This document shows, piece after piece, positions 8,135 to 16,623 of a stretch of DNA of 64,000 nt (its first letter is position 1; every line of letters begins with the position of its first letter). The stretch covers positions 62,001 to 126,000 of the forward strand of contig JBBRYX010000002.1 in the NCBI GenBank assembly GCA_038237225.1, given 5' to 3'. The notes beneath the pieces were generated by a model. That model was not told the DNA's origin and did not search any database. It worked only from the letters and a program-made list of their open reading frames with translations. Source of the DNA: DASVUC01 sp038237225 (GTDB lineage: Bacteria > Planctomycetota > Phycisphaerae > Tepidisphaerales > Tepidisphaeraceae). A program made the translations under genes and the position numbers.

Positions 8135-10537
8135 TCACTTGTTCACCTTCCACACCAGGAGCCGAAGCGAATTGAGAACCACCACGACTGTCGACCCCTC
8201 ATGAAATAAGACCGCGACGCCCAGGTACGTGTACCCGAGCGCCGCCAGCGGCGCCAGGACGCAAATCACACTTAGGGCGATGGCCAAGTTCTGCTTGATA
8301 ATCTTCCGGCTGAATCGCGAAAGCGCGATCGCATCGGCGAGTTTTCCGAGATCATCCGCCATCAGCGCCACGTCCGCGGTTTCGATGGCGACATCCGTTC
8401 CCGCGCCGCCCATCGCGATGCCTACGGTTGCACTGGCCAGCGCCGGCGCATCGTTCACGCCATCGCCCACCATTGCCAGCGCGCCGTATTGCTTCTCGAG
8501 GTTTTTGGCCAGTTCGAGCTTCTGCTCGGGCAGCAATTCCGCATGAAACTCATCCACCCCCACTTCCTTCGCCACCGCCGCCGCAACGGCGCGTTTGTCC
8601 CCGGTGAGCATGATCGTGCGTTTAATCCCGAGGGCCTTCAATCGCGCAATTGCCTCCCGCGCATTAGGGCGCGCCCGATCCTGTAACCCAATCAGGGCCA
8701 CGGCCCGATGATCCACCGATACGGCGACCACGCTGCGACCCAGGTCTCCCAACGTAGTCGCCGCGAGCATAAGAGATTCCGTATCGCCGTTGACGGAGAT
8801 CGACTCGGGCCTTCCGGCAAATACTCGCCGGCGCTCGACCACCGCGGTCACCCCCTCCCCCGGCACCTGCTGTGCATCGGTCGCTTCAGGAATTTTCATT
8901 CCGCGCGAGATGGCTTCATTCACAATCGCCCGCGCCAAAGGATGCGTGCTCGTCGCCTCGACCGCCGCCGCAAGCGATAGCGCCTCATCCGGGGTGATTG
9001 AATCCAGGGCGACCAGATCTGTTACCACCATCCGACCGGTGGTCACCGTCCCGGTTTTATCCAGCGCGACAACCCGCACCCTTCCCAGATTTTCCAGGTG
9101 CACCCCGCCCTTGACCAGCACCCCGATCCGCGCGGCGCGGGCAATCCCGGAAAGCACCGCGGCCGGCGTTCCAATGGCCAGTGCACAAGGCGAAGCGGCC
9201 GTCAAAAACGCCATCGCGCGATAGAACCAAGTCCCCCACGCCCCGACCACCAACGGCGGGACCACGATCAAAACCATCGTCGCCACAATCACCACGGGCA
9301 CATACCAACGCTCGACCTTATCCGTGAAAACCTGGGTCGGCGACTTGGTCGTCTGCGCCTCGTTGACCATCTTGACGATCTTGGCCAGCGTCGATTCCCC
9401 GGCATGCTTCGAGACCGTCACGACCAGCAATCCTTCCCCATTGATCGTCCCCGCAAACACCTGGGCTCCTGAACTCTTCTCCACCGGCGCGCTCTCGCCG
9501 GTGATCGGCGATTGGTCGATCGCGCTCGCACCGCTCTCCACCATCCCATCGGCGGCAACCCGCTCGAAAGGCTTAACGACCACTCGATCTCCAACCTTTA
9601 GATCTTCAACCTTCACCAATCGCTCGCGCCCGAGCGCATCGCGAACCGTCGCGGTCTCCGGCGCCAGCTTGGCCAGCGCCTCGATCGCATGCCGCGCCCG
9701 ATCCATGGCGTAATGCTCCCCGGCGCCGCCGAGCGCGAACAAAACCAGCAGCAGCGCGCCTTCCTCAAAATGTCCGAGCGATGCGGCCCCAAAGGCCGCC
9801 GCGAACATCAGCACATCGATGTCGAACTGAAGCTGTCGAAGGATCTGAAACGTGTTGATGGCCGTGAACCACCCCGCGATGACGAAGCACGCCAGCACCG
9901 CTGGATACCGCACGGCCGGAATTGCCTTCCAATGTGCAACCCACGCGATCAGAAGCAGCGCCGCCCCGACAATCGCCATCGTCAATTCGCGATGCTCCGA
10001 TGCCCGATTCCAAAATCGCCCAAGCGACCTCGGGGCTCTCACGTTCGCGGCTATCGCCGCTTGCGCTTTGGCGGATGCCCGAGCTTCCACTTCCGACTTC
10101 AATCGAAATCCCAAATCATCCAACCGCCGCGCAATCTCCGGGAGCGCACATTGCCGGCGATCGAACTCCACGCGCAACGTCTTCGAAGAATAACTCGCGC
10201 TGGCGACCACGCCCGGCAACTTCCCCAGCGCTGCCTCGATCACCTGCTCGCTTCGCGGCGAGACCATCCCCTCGATTGCCAGCACCACCTCCGCCCGGCG
10301 CTCGACAAAACAGACATCCGCGCGCCGAAGCTCGGCCTCGATCTCCGCCATGCGCACCATCCGCGGATCATATTCCAGTTCGAGCGTCGCGAGCTCCTGC
10401 CCGTGCTCGCACTTCAGGGTCGCGTTGCGCACGCCCGGCGTCGCGAGCAGCCGCTCGCGAACACACCGCCCGCACACTTCGCGCTCGCCCGGATCCTTAG
10501 GGCAACTCGTCGGAAGCTGAAACGTCTTCATCGCCAT
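8135..10537 (-). CDS. Heavy-metal P-type ATPase (P1B-4-like, SPC motif)
   Basis: An 800-residue metal-exporting ATPase. N-terminal region 1: an HMA-like fold with C22-x-x-C25. Region 2 (about 84-148): a second HMA-like fold whose metal site is replaced by SPRS. Then membrane helices, actuator TGES (346-349), the metal-selecting SPC in helix 4 (449-451), phosphorylation site DKTGT (493-497), GDGVNDAPA hinge motif and HEGST (779-783) in the last helices. SPC plus HEG(S/G)(T/S) is the signature of the P1B-4 group (Co/Fe/Zn efflux, CtpD/CoaT-like); copper pumps carry CPC. Metal specificity is inferred. No metalloregulator is seen beside it. Confidence 0.92.
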   Translation of the reverse strand: MAMKTFQLPTSCPKDPGEREVCGRCVRERLLATPGVRNATLKCEHGQELATLELEYDPRMVRMAEIEAELRRADVCFVERRAEVVLAIEGMVSPRSEQVIEAALGKLPGVVASASYSSKTLRVEFDRRQCALPEIARRLDDLGFRLKSEVEARASAKAQAAIAANVRAPRSLGRFWNRASEHRELTMAIVGAALLLIAWVAHWKAIPAVRYPAVLACFVIAGWFTAINTFQILRQLQFDIDVLMFAAAFGAASLGHFEEGALLLVLFALGGAGEHYAMDRARHAIEALAKLAPETATVRDALGRERLVKVEDLKVGDRVVVKPFERVAADGMVESGASAIDQSPITGESAPVEKSSGAQVFAGTINGEGLLVVTVSKHAGESTLAKIVKMVNEAQTTKSPTQVFTDKVERWYVPVVIVATMVLIVVPPLVVGAWGTWFYRAMAFLTAASPCALAIGTPAAVLSGIARAARIGVLVKGGVHLENLGRVRVVALDKTGTVTTGRMVVTDLVALDSITPDEALSLAAAVEATSTHPLARAIVNEAISRGMKIPEATDAQQVPGEGVTAVVERRRVFAGRPESISVNGDTESLMLAATTLGDLGRSVVAVSVDHRAVALIGLQDRARPNAREAIARLKALGIKRTIMLTGDKRAVAAAVAKEVGVDEFHAELLPEQKLELAKNLEKQYGALAMVGDGVNDAPALASATVGIAMGGAGTDVAIETADVALMADDLGKLADAIALSRFSRKIIKQNLAIALSVICVLAPLAALGYTYLGVAVLFHEGSTVVVVLNSLRLLVWKVNK

Positions 10538-10555
10538 GCGTTATCTCAAGCTTGC

Positions 10556-10582
10556 CCTGTTTTATACGGATTCCATTTAATT
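10556..10582 (+). repeat. Dispersed repeat D, copy 2
   Basis: CCTGTTTTATACGGATTCCA followed by TTTAATT; related to 531-555. The spacer 10538-10768 otherwise holds only a short GCCCCGTCAGCGGGGC hairpin (about 10610-10625), and no gene is apparent. Confidence 0.5.
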
Positions 10583-10768
10583 TGGCGCTTGATTTCCTCT
10601 CGAAGCCGGCGCCCCGTCAGCGGGGCCACTAACCCTGGGCGCGGGAATTAAGCGGGATCCGTCTTACCCCGTCGCCCGGTACTGCGGGAGGGTGAGGGTC
10701 TTCTTCTGTCCACTTGAAACTGATTGTAAGCATGGATCGCTCCACCCGCAGGCGACTATCATCAATTT

Positions 10769-11272
10769 ATGTCAACCGCGATCCCCTCTCAAAGCCCCGC
10801 CGCCGCTCCCGCCGCCCGCGCATCCCGCGCATCCCGCCCGGTCTATTTCATCCTGCTCATCTTCGCGGCGGTCTTCGCGTTTGTCGGCCTGTCGAAGCTT
10901 CGCGACAAAGAAATCATCCCGTGGCGCGATGATTTTACCGCCGCCAAAACCGAGGCCGTTCAGCAGCGAAAACCCATCTTCGCCTACTTCACCGCGAGCT
11001 GGTGCGGCCCCTGCCAGTATCTCAAGTCGACGACCTGGGCGGACAAGTCCGTCGACGCCGCACTGCGGGATTTTGTGCCGGTAAAGATTGACATCGACGC
11101 CAGCCCTGCGCTTGCCACCGATTACGGCATCAGGGCGGTTCCCACGTTCGTCATCCTCGATGCCACCGGCGCCGAACAATCCCACACCACCGGCGCGCTA
11201 GGCCCGGCGGATTTCCTGACGTGGCTGAATTCTTCCCGTAATATGGGCGTCCCGCCCATGTCTTCCGAGTAA
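10769..11272 (+). CDS. Membrane-anchored thioredoxin-like protein
   Basis: 167 residues: an Ala/Pro-rich N-terminus, one membrane helix (about 25-41), then a thioredoxin fold with the redox motif WCGPC (C79, C82), the cis-proline loop AVPTFVILD and a terminal helix. It should face the periplasm and act as a thiol oxidoreductase, perhaps for cytochrome maturation or protein repair. The partner is unknown. The last residues (NMGVPPMSSE) are encoded by a palindromic GGGCG/CGCCC repeat (11243-11259), so the natural C-terminus probably ended near LNSSR. Downstream genes are convergent. Confidence 0.85.
   Translation: MSTAIPSQSPAAAPAARASRASRPVYFILLIFAAVFAFVGLSKLRDKEIIPWRDDFTAAKTEAVQQRKPIFAYFTASWCGPCQYLKSTTWADKSVDAALRDFVPVKIDIDASPALATDYGIRAVPTFVILDATGAEQSHTTGALGPADFLTWLNSSRNMGVPPMSSE
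11243..11259. repeat. Palindromic element B, copy 1 (ATGGGCG-TCC-CGCCCAT)
   Basis: A 7-bp perfect stem with a 3-bp loop sits within the last codons of the thioredoxin-like gene and encodes GVPPM. The same unit lies at 58978-58996, where it encodes MGVSPM at a gene start. Confidence 0.65.
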
Positions 11273-11283
11273 CGATCCAGCGC

Positions 11284-11946
11284 TTACCGCACGCCCAACT
11301 CCTTCAGAATAGGAACCACCTTCGGCAGCGGCGACTTCCACAACCACGCCGGCTTCAGCCAGAGCTTCTTCAACACCTTCGATTGAATCCGTCCCTCCTT
11401 CTCCTCAATGGCTTTGAACTTCCTATTTCTCTCAAGCGTGTACACATCCACTTTCCGCACCAGCGGATCAATAATCCAATACTCCCGCACACCGCTCGCC
11501 TCGTACTCGATATATTTCTCCCGTCGATCCCGATTCTCGCTGTCCGGCGAAACAATTTCGATTGCCAGATCCGGCGCCCCATCCAAGTAGGTCTTCTTGA
11601 TGATCGAATGTCGAGCCTTGGAGACAAACAAGAGATCCGGCAGTCTTCGGCTTTTTACTTTCATCAGACGAACCTGCGATTCGATGGCCAAGGGCGTTCC
11701 CAGATCGTCATACTCGATCACTTCTCCCAGCACTCGCGTAAGCCAGACCGTCAAGGCGTTATGTTCCGTATTCGCCGGTGACATTATGACAACCTCCCCA
11801 TCCACCCATTCCGCCCGAACATCTTCCGGACACCACGCTACAAATTCCCGCTCGGTCATGCGCACCCGCGGAATCGGCCGCCCGTCCAGTTCAATCGCAA
11901 GCTCCCGAAGCGCCTCGCTATCTCGAAGCTCGTCCAACACCGACAT
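11284..11946 (-). CDS. Uma2 family protein (DUF820, PD-(D/E)XK nuclease fold)
   Basis: 220 residues. Conserved Uma2 features are present: MTEREFVAWCPEDVRAEWVDGEVVIMSPAN (given here as the 29-76 region, key residues W, E, G, E), then PDLAIEIVSPDSENRD with the acidic metal ligands, and KYIEYEASGVREYWIIDP. The fold is that of restriction-type nucleases, but the biological role of Uma2 proteins is not known. A degenerate second copy follows upstream at 12528-12840 and shares near-identical ends, so the pair arose by duplication. Convergent with the thioredoxin-like gene. Confidence 0.85.
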   Translation of the reverse strand: MSVLDELRDSEALRELAIELDGRPIPRVRMTEREFVAWCPEDVRAEWVDGEVVIMSPANTEHNALTVWLTRVLGEVIEYDDLGTPLAIESQVRLMKVKSRRLPDLLFVSKARHSIIKKTYLDGAPDLAIEIVSPDSENRDRREKYIEYEASGVREYWIIDPLVRKVDVYTLERNRKFKAIEEKEGRIQSKVLKKLWLKPAWLWKSPLPKVVPILKELGVR

Positions 11947-11973
11947 GTCTCACCTCCTCAATAGCATAGCACC

Positions 11974-12459
11974 CTATTCAATCCCTCTGGTGTACCACTC
12001 CGATGCAATCGACAGCCCGCGTCTTTTCAGCATCGCCCGCTTCGCTTCGTCCCGATGCCCGCACACCACGATCAACTGCGAAGCTCCGCGCGTCTTCGCA
12101 ATCCGCAACGCTTCATTCAGCAGCGCCACCCCAGCTCCCTCCCAATCCTCCCGCTCCACCATGAAATCATCCACCACGCAAGTAAGTCCCCCAGCGTCAT
12201 ACACCGGCGGAGCCGGCCGCACGTCCCCAATCAAAAACCCATCCACGTTGCCCCCGCACTCATGCATCAGCGCAATCACCTTCCCCGCGCTAATCAGATC
12301 TTTCAAATATGCCGCGTGCTTTTCCTTCGCCTCGACGGCCGGGTTCCACATCCGCGGCTGATACGCCGCATACTGCGCCCGCTTCATCTCCGCCAACTCC
12401 TCGATTGCATCCAGATCATTGACCGTACCCACACGAACAACCCCGTCAGTTCTGGACAT
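11974..12459 (-). CDS. GNAT-family N-acetyltransferase
   Basis: 161 residues from the ATG at 12459 (MSRTDGVVRVGTVNDLDAI). It shows the GNAT order: N-terminal strand/helix, a VDGFLIGDVR strand, CVVDDFMVEREDWEGAGVALLNEAL with the acetyl-CoA loop (degenerate, GAGVAL rather than RGxGIG), and LIVVCGHRDEAKRAMLKRRG. An earlier in-frame ATG at 12528 would add a hydrophobic stretch with a lipobox-like LLGC; which start is used is unclear. The open frame continues into the decayed Uma2 copy, which gives a false 288-residue fusion. Substrate unknown. Confidence 0.7.
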   Translation of the reverse strand: MSRTDGVVRVGTVNDLDAIEELAEMKRAQYAAYQPRMWNPAVEAKEKHAAYLKDLISAGKVIALMHECGGNVDGFLIGDVRPAPPVYDAGGLTCVVDDFMVEREDWEGAGVALLNEALRIAKTRGASQLIVVCGHRDEAKRAMLKRRGLSIASEWYTRGIE

Positions 12460-12527
12460 CTTCGGCCCGATCGCACACCCGCATCCCAACAACATCAGCA
12501 GCGCCAAAATGGTCGCCTGTGCAACCA

Positions 12528-12840
12528 TCACCGCACCCCCAACTCTTTCAAAATCGGAACCACCTTCGGCAGCGGCGACTTCCACAACCACGCCGGCTTC
12601 AACCAGAAGTTCTTCAACACCTTCGACGCGAGTCAGCCAGACCGTTACGTCCACATGCTCCGCATTCGCCGGTGACATCATGACCACTTCCCCATCCACC
12701 CATTCCGCGCGCACCTCTTCCGGACACCACGCCACAAATTCCCGCTCGGTCATGCGCACCCGCGGGATCGGCCGCCCGTCCAGCTCCACCGCAAGTTCGC
12801 GAAGCGCCTCGCAATCCCGAAGCTCATCCAATATGGACAT
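12528..12840 (-). pseudogene. Decayed Uma2 gene (internal deletion and frameshift)
   Basis: The first 70 codons (MSILDELRDCEALRELAVEL onward) match the N-terminus of the intact Uma2 at 11284-11946. The middle of the domain, including the PDLAIEIVSPD active region, is missing. The remaining 3' end still encodes the Uma2 C-terminus (KPAWLWKSPLPKVVPILKEL then GVR-stop) but in another frame. Its original TGA (12530-12528) overlaps the ATG at 12528 of the downstream GNAT frame as TGATG. In the present frame the deletion joins Uma2 to GNAT. Confidence 0.75.
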
Positions 12841-12879
12841 GAATTACCTCGCCAAAAGTACGTCATCAAGGTCGCAGAT

Positions 12880-14232
12880 CTAACGTGTATTCGATCCCAT
12901 CGGCGTCGCCACCTGCGCCCGCCCGCGATTGATCGGAAGCGACACCGTCCGATGCGCCTCTTCCGGACACCGTGCCGCGAACTCATCGTAAAACTTGTTG
13001 ATGAACGTCCGCGTCGCCCACGCCGTTCCATCGGCCAAGCCGCAGATCGTCGTTCCGGGCATGATGCCCATCGTCTTTTCAAGCTCCATCAGCATGTCGA
13101 GATCTTTCGCCCGACCGCGACCGTCGAGGATGCGGTTGAGAATCTTCGCCATCCATCCCGAACCCTCCCGGCAAGGCGTGCACTGACCGCAGCTTTCGTG
13201 CGCGTAGAACCGCACGCAGTTCCGCAGCGCCGCGACCATGTCGGTGTGCTCGTTCATGACGATCATGCCGGCCGTTCCGAGTCCGAGACATCCGCCGCGA
13301 AACCGCACATCATCGAAATCCAGTTTGATGTCGAGTTGGTTGGTTCCCAGAACGCCCATCGATATTCCGCCGCAGATCGCGGCCTTGTAGGCGCCGCCCT
13401 TCATCCCGCCCGCCATGTCGATCGACTGCTGTAATGTGATCCCGAGCTCATTCTCATACACGCCCGGCTTATTGAGATGGCCGCTCATCCCGAACAACTT
13501 CGGCCCCGGACTGGTCGGCGTCCCCATGCTCTTAAACCAGGCTGGCCCCTTCTCAATCACCGGGGGAACGAGACAAAGCGTCTCCACATTATTGATCACC
13601 GTCGGCCGCGCAAACGCTCCGGCGATTGCCGGAAACGGCGGCTTATTCCGGGGCCAGCCGCGCTTCCCTTCGAGGGACTCGAGCAATCCCGTCTCCTCCC
13701 CGCAGATGTACGCCCCCGCCCCGCGATGCACGTAACATTCGAGCTTGTGTGCGGATCCCAAAATTCCCTGGTGCCCGAAAATCTTATTGTCGTACGCTTC
13801 CTTGATCGACTTCTCGAGGACTTTCGCCTGCCGGTGATACTCGCCGCGGATGTAGATGTAAGCGACATCACACTGCGTCGCCATCGCCGCGATCGCAATC
13901 CCCTCCAGCAGCGAGTGCGGATCGTAGTCCATCAGATAGCGGTCTTTAAAAGTCCCCGGCTCCGATTCATCCGCGTTCACCGCCAAATAGTGCGGCCCCT
14001 TCTTCTCCTTGGGAATAAACGACCACTTTTGCCCCGCACTGAACCCCGCCCCACCGCGCCCGCGCAATCCCGAATCGGTCACCGTCTTGACGATCTCTTC
14101 CGACTTCATCTCCAGCGCACGGCGCAGCGACGCATAGCCGCCGGTCGCGACATAATCGTCGTATCCCACCACCTTCCGCTGATTCGGGTCGAGAGGTATA
14201 CGCTTGGTCAAAACCGGTTCGTTAAACGCCAT
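12880..14232 (-). CDS. nuoF: NADH-quinone oxidoreductase subunit F
   Basis: The FMN- and NADH-binding subunit of complex I, which accepts electrons from NADH on the cytoplasmic arm. The 450-residue protein carries the FMN/NADH loops GRGGAGFSAGQKWSF (about 58-72) and NADESEPGTFKDRYLM, the EETGLLESLEGKRGWPR segment, and the 4Fe-4S ligand motif ESCGQCTPCREGSGWM near 345-360. Length is typical. AAAGG lies before the ATG. It is the last nuo gene in this minus-strand cluster, downstream of a small conserved-looking ORF, a phosphatase and nuoE. Confidence 0.97.
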   Translation of the reverse strand: MAFNEPVLTKRIPLDPNQRKVVGYDDYVATGGYASLRRALEMKSEEIVKTVTDSGLRGRGGAGFSAGQKWSFIPKEKKGPHYLAVNADESEPGTFKDRYLMDYDPHSLLEGIAIAAMATQCDVAYIYIRGEYHRQAKVLEKSIKEAYDNKIFGHQGILGSAHKLECYVHRGAGAYICGEETGLLESLEGKRGWPRNKPPFPAIAGAFARPTVINNVETLCLVPPVIEKGPAWFKSMGTPTSPGPKLFGMSGHLNKPGVYENELGITLQQSIDMAGGMKGGAYKAAICGGISMGVLGTNQLDIKLDFDDVRFRGGCLGLGTAGMIVMNEHTDMVAALRNCVRFYAHESCGQCTPCREGSGWMAKILNRILDGRGRAKDLDMLMELEKTMGIMPGTTICGLADGTAWATRTFINKFYDEFAARCPEEAHRTVSLPINRGRAQVATPMGSNTR

Positions 14233-14291
14233 GACTCAACCTTTGGTTGCAAATTCGATTCGCGAACTCCGAAGCACGAAGCAGAATTGCC

Positions 14292-14528
14292 TCATTGCCG
14301 ATTCGGATTTGTTTCGGATTTCGGAATCCGGATTTCGGATTGTTCCTGAACAATCACCTCATCCACCGTCGTCCGCCTCAATTTCTGCTCCGGGTTCCCC
14401 TGGACCTTCGCCTCCTGCACGGTCTCCTTTCGATACACCACCGCCGGGACCTGCGCCTTCACGCCCTGCTTCACATACCCGACCTGCCGGCCGAGCCACC
14501 GAAACAAACTTTCCGATTTTTTCGTCAC
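14292..14528 (-). CDS. Small hypothetical protein between nuoE and nuoF
   Basis: 78 residues, KKSESLFRWLGRQVGYVKQG then a basic/Gln-rich body. The start codon is a GTG (14528) lying inside the CACGTTTC repeat. The C-terminus (SEIRIPKSETNPNRQ) is encoded by the TTCGGATTTC repeat, so both ends appear repeat-made and the natural protein may be about 63 residues. Short basic proteins at this place might assist NuoF/NuoE, but nothing in the sequence proves that. A chance ORF cannot be excluded. Confidence 0.5.
   Translation of the reverse strand: MTKKSESLFRWLGRQVGYVKQGVKAQVPAVVYRKETVQEAKVQGNPEQKLRRTTVDEVIVQEQSEIRIPKSETNPNRQ
14301..14342. repeat. TTCGGATTTC simple repeat array
   Basis: About 42 bases of degenerate ATTCGGATTT units between nuoF and the 78-residue ORF; part of it is read as the C-terminus of that ORF. 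Confidence 0.65.
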
Positions 14529-14540
14529 GTTTCACGTTTC
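14526..14540. repeat. CACGTTTCACGTTTC simple repeat
   Basis: Two units of ACGTTTC; the GTG start of the 78-residue ORF is at its edge. Same family as 2438-2453 and 59434-59465. Confidence 0.6.
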
Positions 14541-14547
14541 AGGATCA

Positions 14548-15144
14548 TTACTCCGCCGATACCGGCAACCCACTTACCGTGTCCATCGTCACCGGATCAT
14601 ACCCATCAATAAACCGCTCGACATCTCCAATGCTCCGCCGGCTATGCCCAAACGTGAGGATTTCCTTCTTCGTCCGGTCTTTATCCCATTTCAACACGCT
14701 CATCTGATACGCCGCCACCATCATCCCCGTCCGGCGTACGCCCTGCGCACAATGCACCAGCACCGGCTGACGTTTCTTATTCTCAACAGTACCCAAGAAC
14801 TCCTTCACATCCGCCTGCGTGGGCCATCCGCCAAGCTTCACCGGCACCCAAATAAACCGAATCTTACTCCTGCGGCAAAAGTCTTCTTCAAATGAGAACG
14901 GCTCCTTTTCCCGCTCCGTCCGATCCAGCAAGCACACCACCGACTTCGCCTTCGCATCCGCTGCCCCGGTCTGAAATTCCCGCACCGTCCGAAGCCCATC
15001 GCGATACAAGACCAAAGGCTCCACGACGCCGAAGTGATACGTCTGGAACGAATACATCCACACGTACAACCCCGCCAGGATCACCAGCACCACCACACCA
15101 ACAATCCACATAGGCGCCCGCGAAATGGAACTGAAAGGCGTCAT
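14548..15144 (-). CDS. Membrane-anchored dual-specificity/tyrosine-type phosphatase
   Basis: 198 residues from ATG 15144. One membrane helix (about 10-30) is followed by a cysteine-phosphatase domain: the P-loop VHCAQGVRRTG gives C132-x5-R138, and a general-acid aspartate is likely in the KLGGWPTQAD segment. It resembles bacterial DSP/DUF442-like phosphatases. An in-frame GTG at 15159 lies inside the CACGAGT repeat and has no better ribosome site, whereas AGG precedes the ATG. It sits between nuoE and the small ORF, probably co-transcribed; why a phosphatase is in the nuo cluster is unknown. Confidence 0.8.
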   Translation of the reverse strand: MTPFSSISRAPMWIVGVVVLVILAGLYVWMYSFQTYHFGVVEPLVLYRDGLRTVREFQTGAADAKAKSVVCLLDRTEREKEPFSFEEDFCRRSKIRFIWVPVKLGGWPTQADVKEFLGTVENKKRQPVLVHCAQGVRRTGMMVAAYQMSVLKWDKDRTKKEILTFGHSRRSIGDVERFIDGYDPVTMDTVSGLPVSAE

Positions 15145-15155
15145 AACCTGCTTCT

Positions 15156-15186
15156 TCACGAGTCACGAATCACGAGTCACGAGTCA
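15156..15186. repeat. TCACGAGTCACGAATCACGA simple repeat
   Basis: Three to four CACGAGT/CACGAAT units fill the gap between nuoE and the phosphatase gene; the nuoE stop codon (TGA, 15186-15184) lies in it. Confidence 0.65.
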
Positions 15187-15756
15187 ATGCCCCTCCTCCC
15201 ACGTCACTCCCGGATCCCGATAATCCCCCGGCTCGTCCGGCAACCCCGCCACAATCTTCTCCAACCCCGCCGCCGTCACACTCTCATGCAAAACTTCATT
15301 CACCATCGCGACCGGCGCGGTCCCGCACGACCCCAAACACTCCAGTTCCACCAGCGTATACCGCTGATCCGCCGTCGTCTCGCCAACCTCCACCCCCAGC
15401 TTCTTCTCAATCCGATCCGTCAACTCCTTGGACCCGCAAATCTCGCAAGCCAGCGACCGACAAACTTGAATGAGATACTTTCCCTTAGGCTTCAGCCAAT
15501 ACTCTTCATAGAAAGTGGCCGTGTCCATCACCTCCGCCGGCGCCAGCCCGAGAAACTCCGCGACCTCGACCATCGCCCCGGTCGGAATCCAGTTGTAGCG
15601 ATGCTGCACCGCATGCAACACCGGGAGCAAACACGCCCGCTTCGTCGGATAGCGCGGGAAATATTTCTTCGCGAGGTCCAACTTCAGGTCATCCGTGAGG
15701 AATGTCGTCCCCGACTCAAGCACTGCCGTCCGACGATCTTCTGCTATCCACGCCAT
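15184..15756 (-). CDS. nuoE: NADH-quinone oxidoreductase subunit E
   Basis: Thioredoxin-like ferredoxin subunit of complex I carrying the N1a [2Fe-2S] cluster next to NuoF. The 190-residue protein has the four ligands with the family spacing: C99-x4-C104 (VCRSLAC) and C140-x3-C144 (CLGSC). Residues 20-85 form the N-terminal helical part. The start at 15756 has no strong ribosome site. nuoF lies about 950 bases downstream, separated by the phosphatase and a small ORF, and nuoD about 1.2 kb upstream beyond a vapBC pair, so the usual D-E-F order is kept but interrupted. Confidence 0.95.
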   Translation of the reverse strand: MAWIAEDRRTAVLESGTTFLTDDLKLDLAKKYFPRYPTKRACLLPVLHAVQHRYNWIPTGAMVEVAEFLGLAPAEVMDTATFYEEYWLKPKGKYLIQVCRSLACEICGSKELTDRIEKKLGVEVGETTADQRYTLVELECLGSCGTAPVAMVNEVLHESVTAAGLEKIVAGLPDEPGDYRDPGVTWEEGH

Positions 15757-15838
15757 TGCTCACACCAACTCTTTCAGCAAGTCAAAATGTCGATCAACGC
15801 GTTCAACCTGAACATTGTGGATTTGCGCGCAGGCGATC

Positions 15839-16105
15839 TCAAATCCTAGTAGGGTCCGCTTCCACGGACCGGTTATTCTCTTCGCGAGACACTGCCTCAA
15901 AATCGGGGCAACCCATGTGTTCCCATGTCAGCAACCCACAACGATGACTTCGCGGATTGACACAGACGCCCCAATCGAATCGTAGCGCTCCTTCCAGCGG
16001 TACAAAATGAGCGCAACCGCAGGAGCAGTCGTCGCCTTCACGGACACGCAAACCATAAGGCTCGAAATCGAGTGGACGACAGATCGACGCCATGCGCGGT
16101 CGCAT
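15839..16105 (-). CDS. Small cysteine-rich protein, possible metal-binding fold
   Basis: 88 residues with six cysteines. CSCGCAHFVPLEG (about 27-39) is followed by RFDWGVCVNPRSHRCGLLTWEH and MGCPDFE. The pattern GVC-NPRS-H-R-GLLT-EH-GC looks like a conserved short bacterial family that I cannot name with certainty. Start ATG 16105 has GGAG eight bases upstream; M5 (16093) is an alternative. It lies between vapC and nuoE on the same strand. Confidence 0.6.
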   Translation of the reverse strand: MRPRMASICRPLDFEPYGLRVREGDDCSCGCAHFVPLEGALRFDWGVCVNPRSHRCGLLTWEHMGCPDFEAVSREENNRSVEADPTRI

Positions 16106-16251
16106 GATTCAGGCTCCAATCGTTCCACCGAATCCGTTTCGCCATGACGACTATACCGTGATGAGACAGTCACTATCGATCCGATTCCGCCGCAACACGT
16201 TAATGCTCCCCAAATCCGTCTGCCGCAATCCAATCTCGCGGAGCGTGTATT

Positions 16252-16623
16252 TCACTTTAGAAGCATCAACTGTTCCAAGTGCGCATCCGTCGAATCCACC
16301 GAGACACCATGCCTTCGTGCCGTTGCAGCGATTACCAGGTCCGCGGTCTGAACGTTCAACCCATGCGATCTCGCCTGCCGAGAAAGTTGCATCGCACGAT
16401 CCCACACCGCTCGATCAATTTCCAGCGCGACCACGACCGTCTCCAACTGTCCCAGATCGCGTCGCTCTCGCTCGCCGCGGACCCCGTTCCACAATTCGAG
16501 CCGCACCATGTCGCACCACGCGGCCTGCCCATCGACGACCAGGTCGGCGATCCTATCGCGAACGTCGGACTTACCGCTCACGCGAAGCGTCTCGATCCAG
16601 CTCGATGTATCAACGAGAACCAT
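16252..16623 (-). CDS. vapC: PIN-domain toxin VapC
   Basis: 123-residue PIN-domain ribonuclease, toxin of a type II toxin-antitoxin pair. Metal-binding acidic residues are visible: D5 in LVDTSSWIE, E43 in MVRLELWNG, D95 in TADLVIAATARRH, and a final acidic residue in the STDAH segment. It starts inside the last codons of vapB (14-base overlap), the usual coupled arrangement. Likely autoregulated by the VapBC complex, as in the family. The pair is inserted between nuoD and nuoE. Confidence 0.9.
   Translation of the reverse strand: MVLVDTSSWIETLRVSGKSDVRDRIADLVVDGQAAWCDMVRLELWNGVRGERERRDLGQLETVVVALEIDRAVWDRAMQLSRQARSHGLNVQTADLVIAATARRHGVSVDSTDAHLEQLMLLK

Noticed and set aside
11974..12840. Single Uma2-GNAT fusion protein of 288 residues
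   Set aside because: The 3' end of Uma2 is preserved in a different frame with its own stop, and the catalytic middle is missing, so the continuous frame is an accident of deletion.
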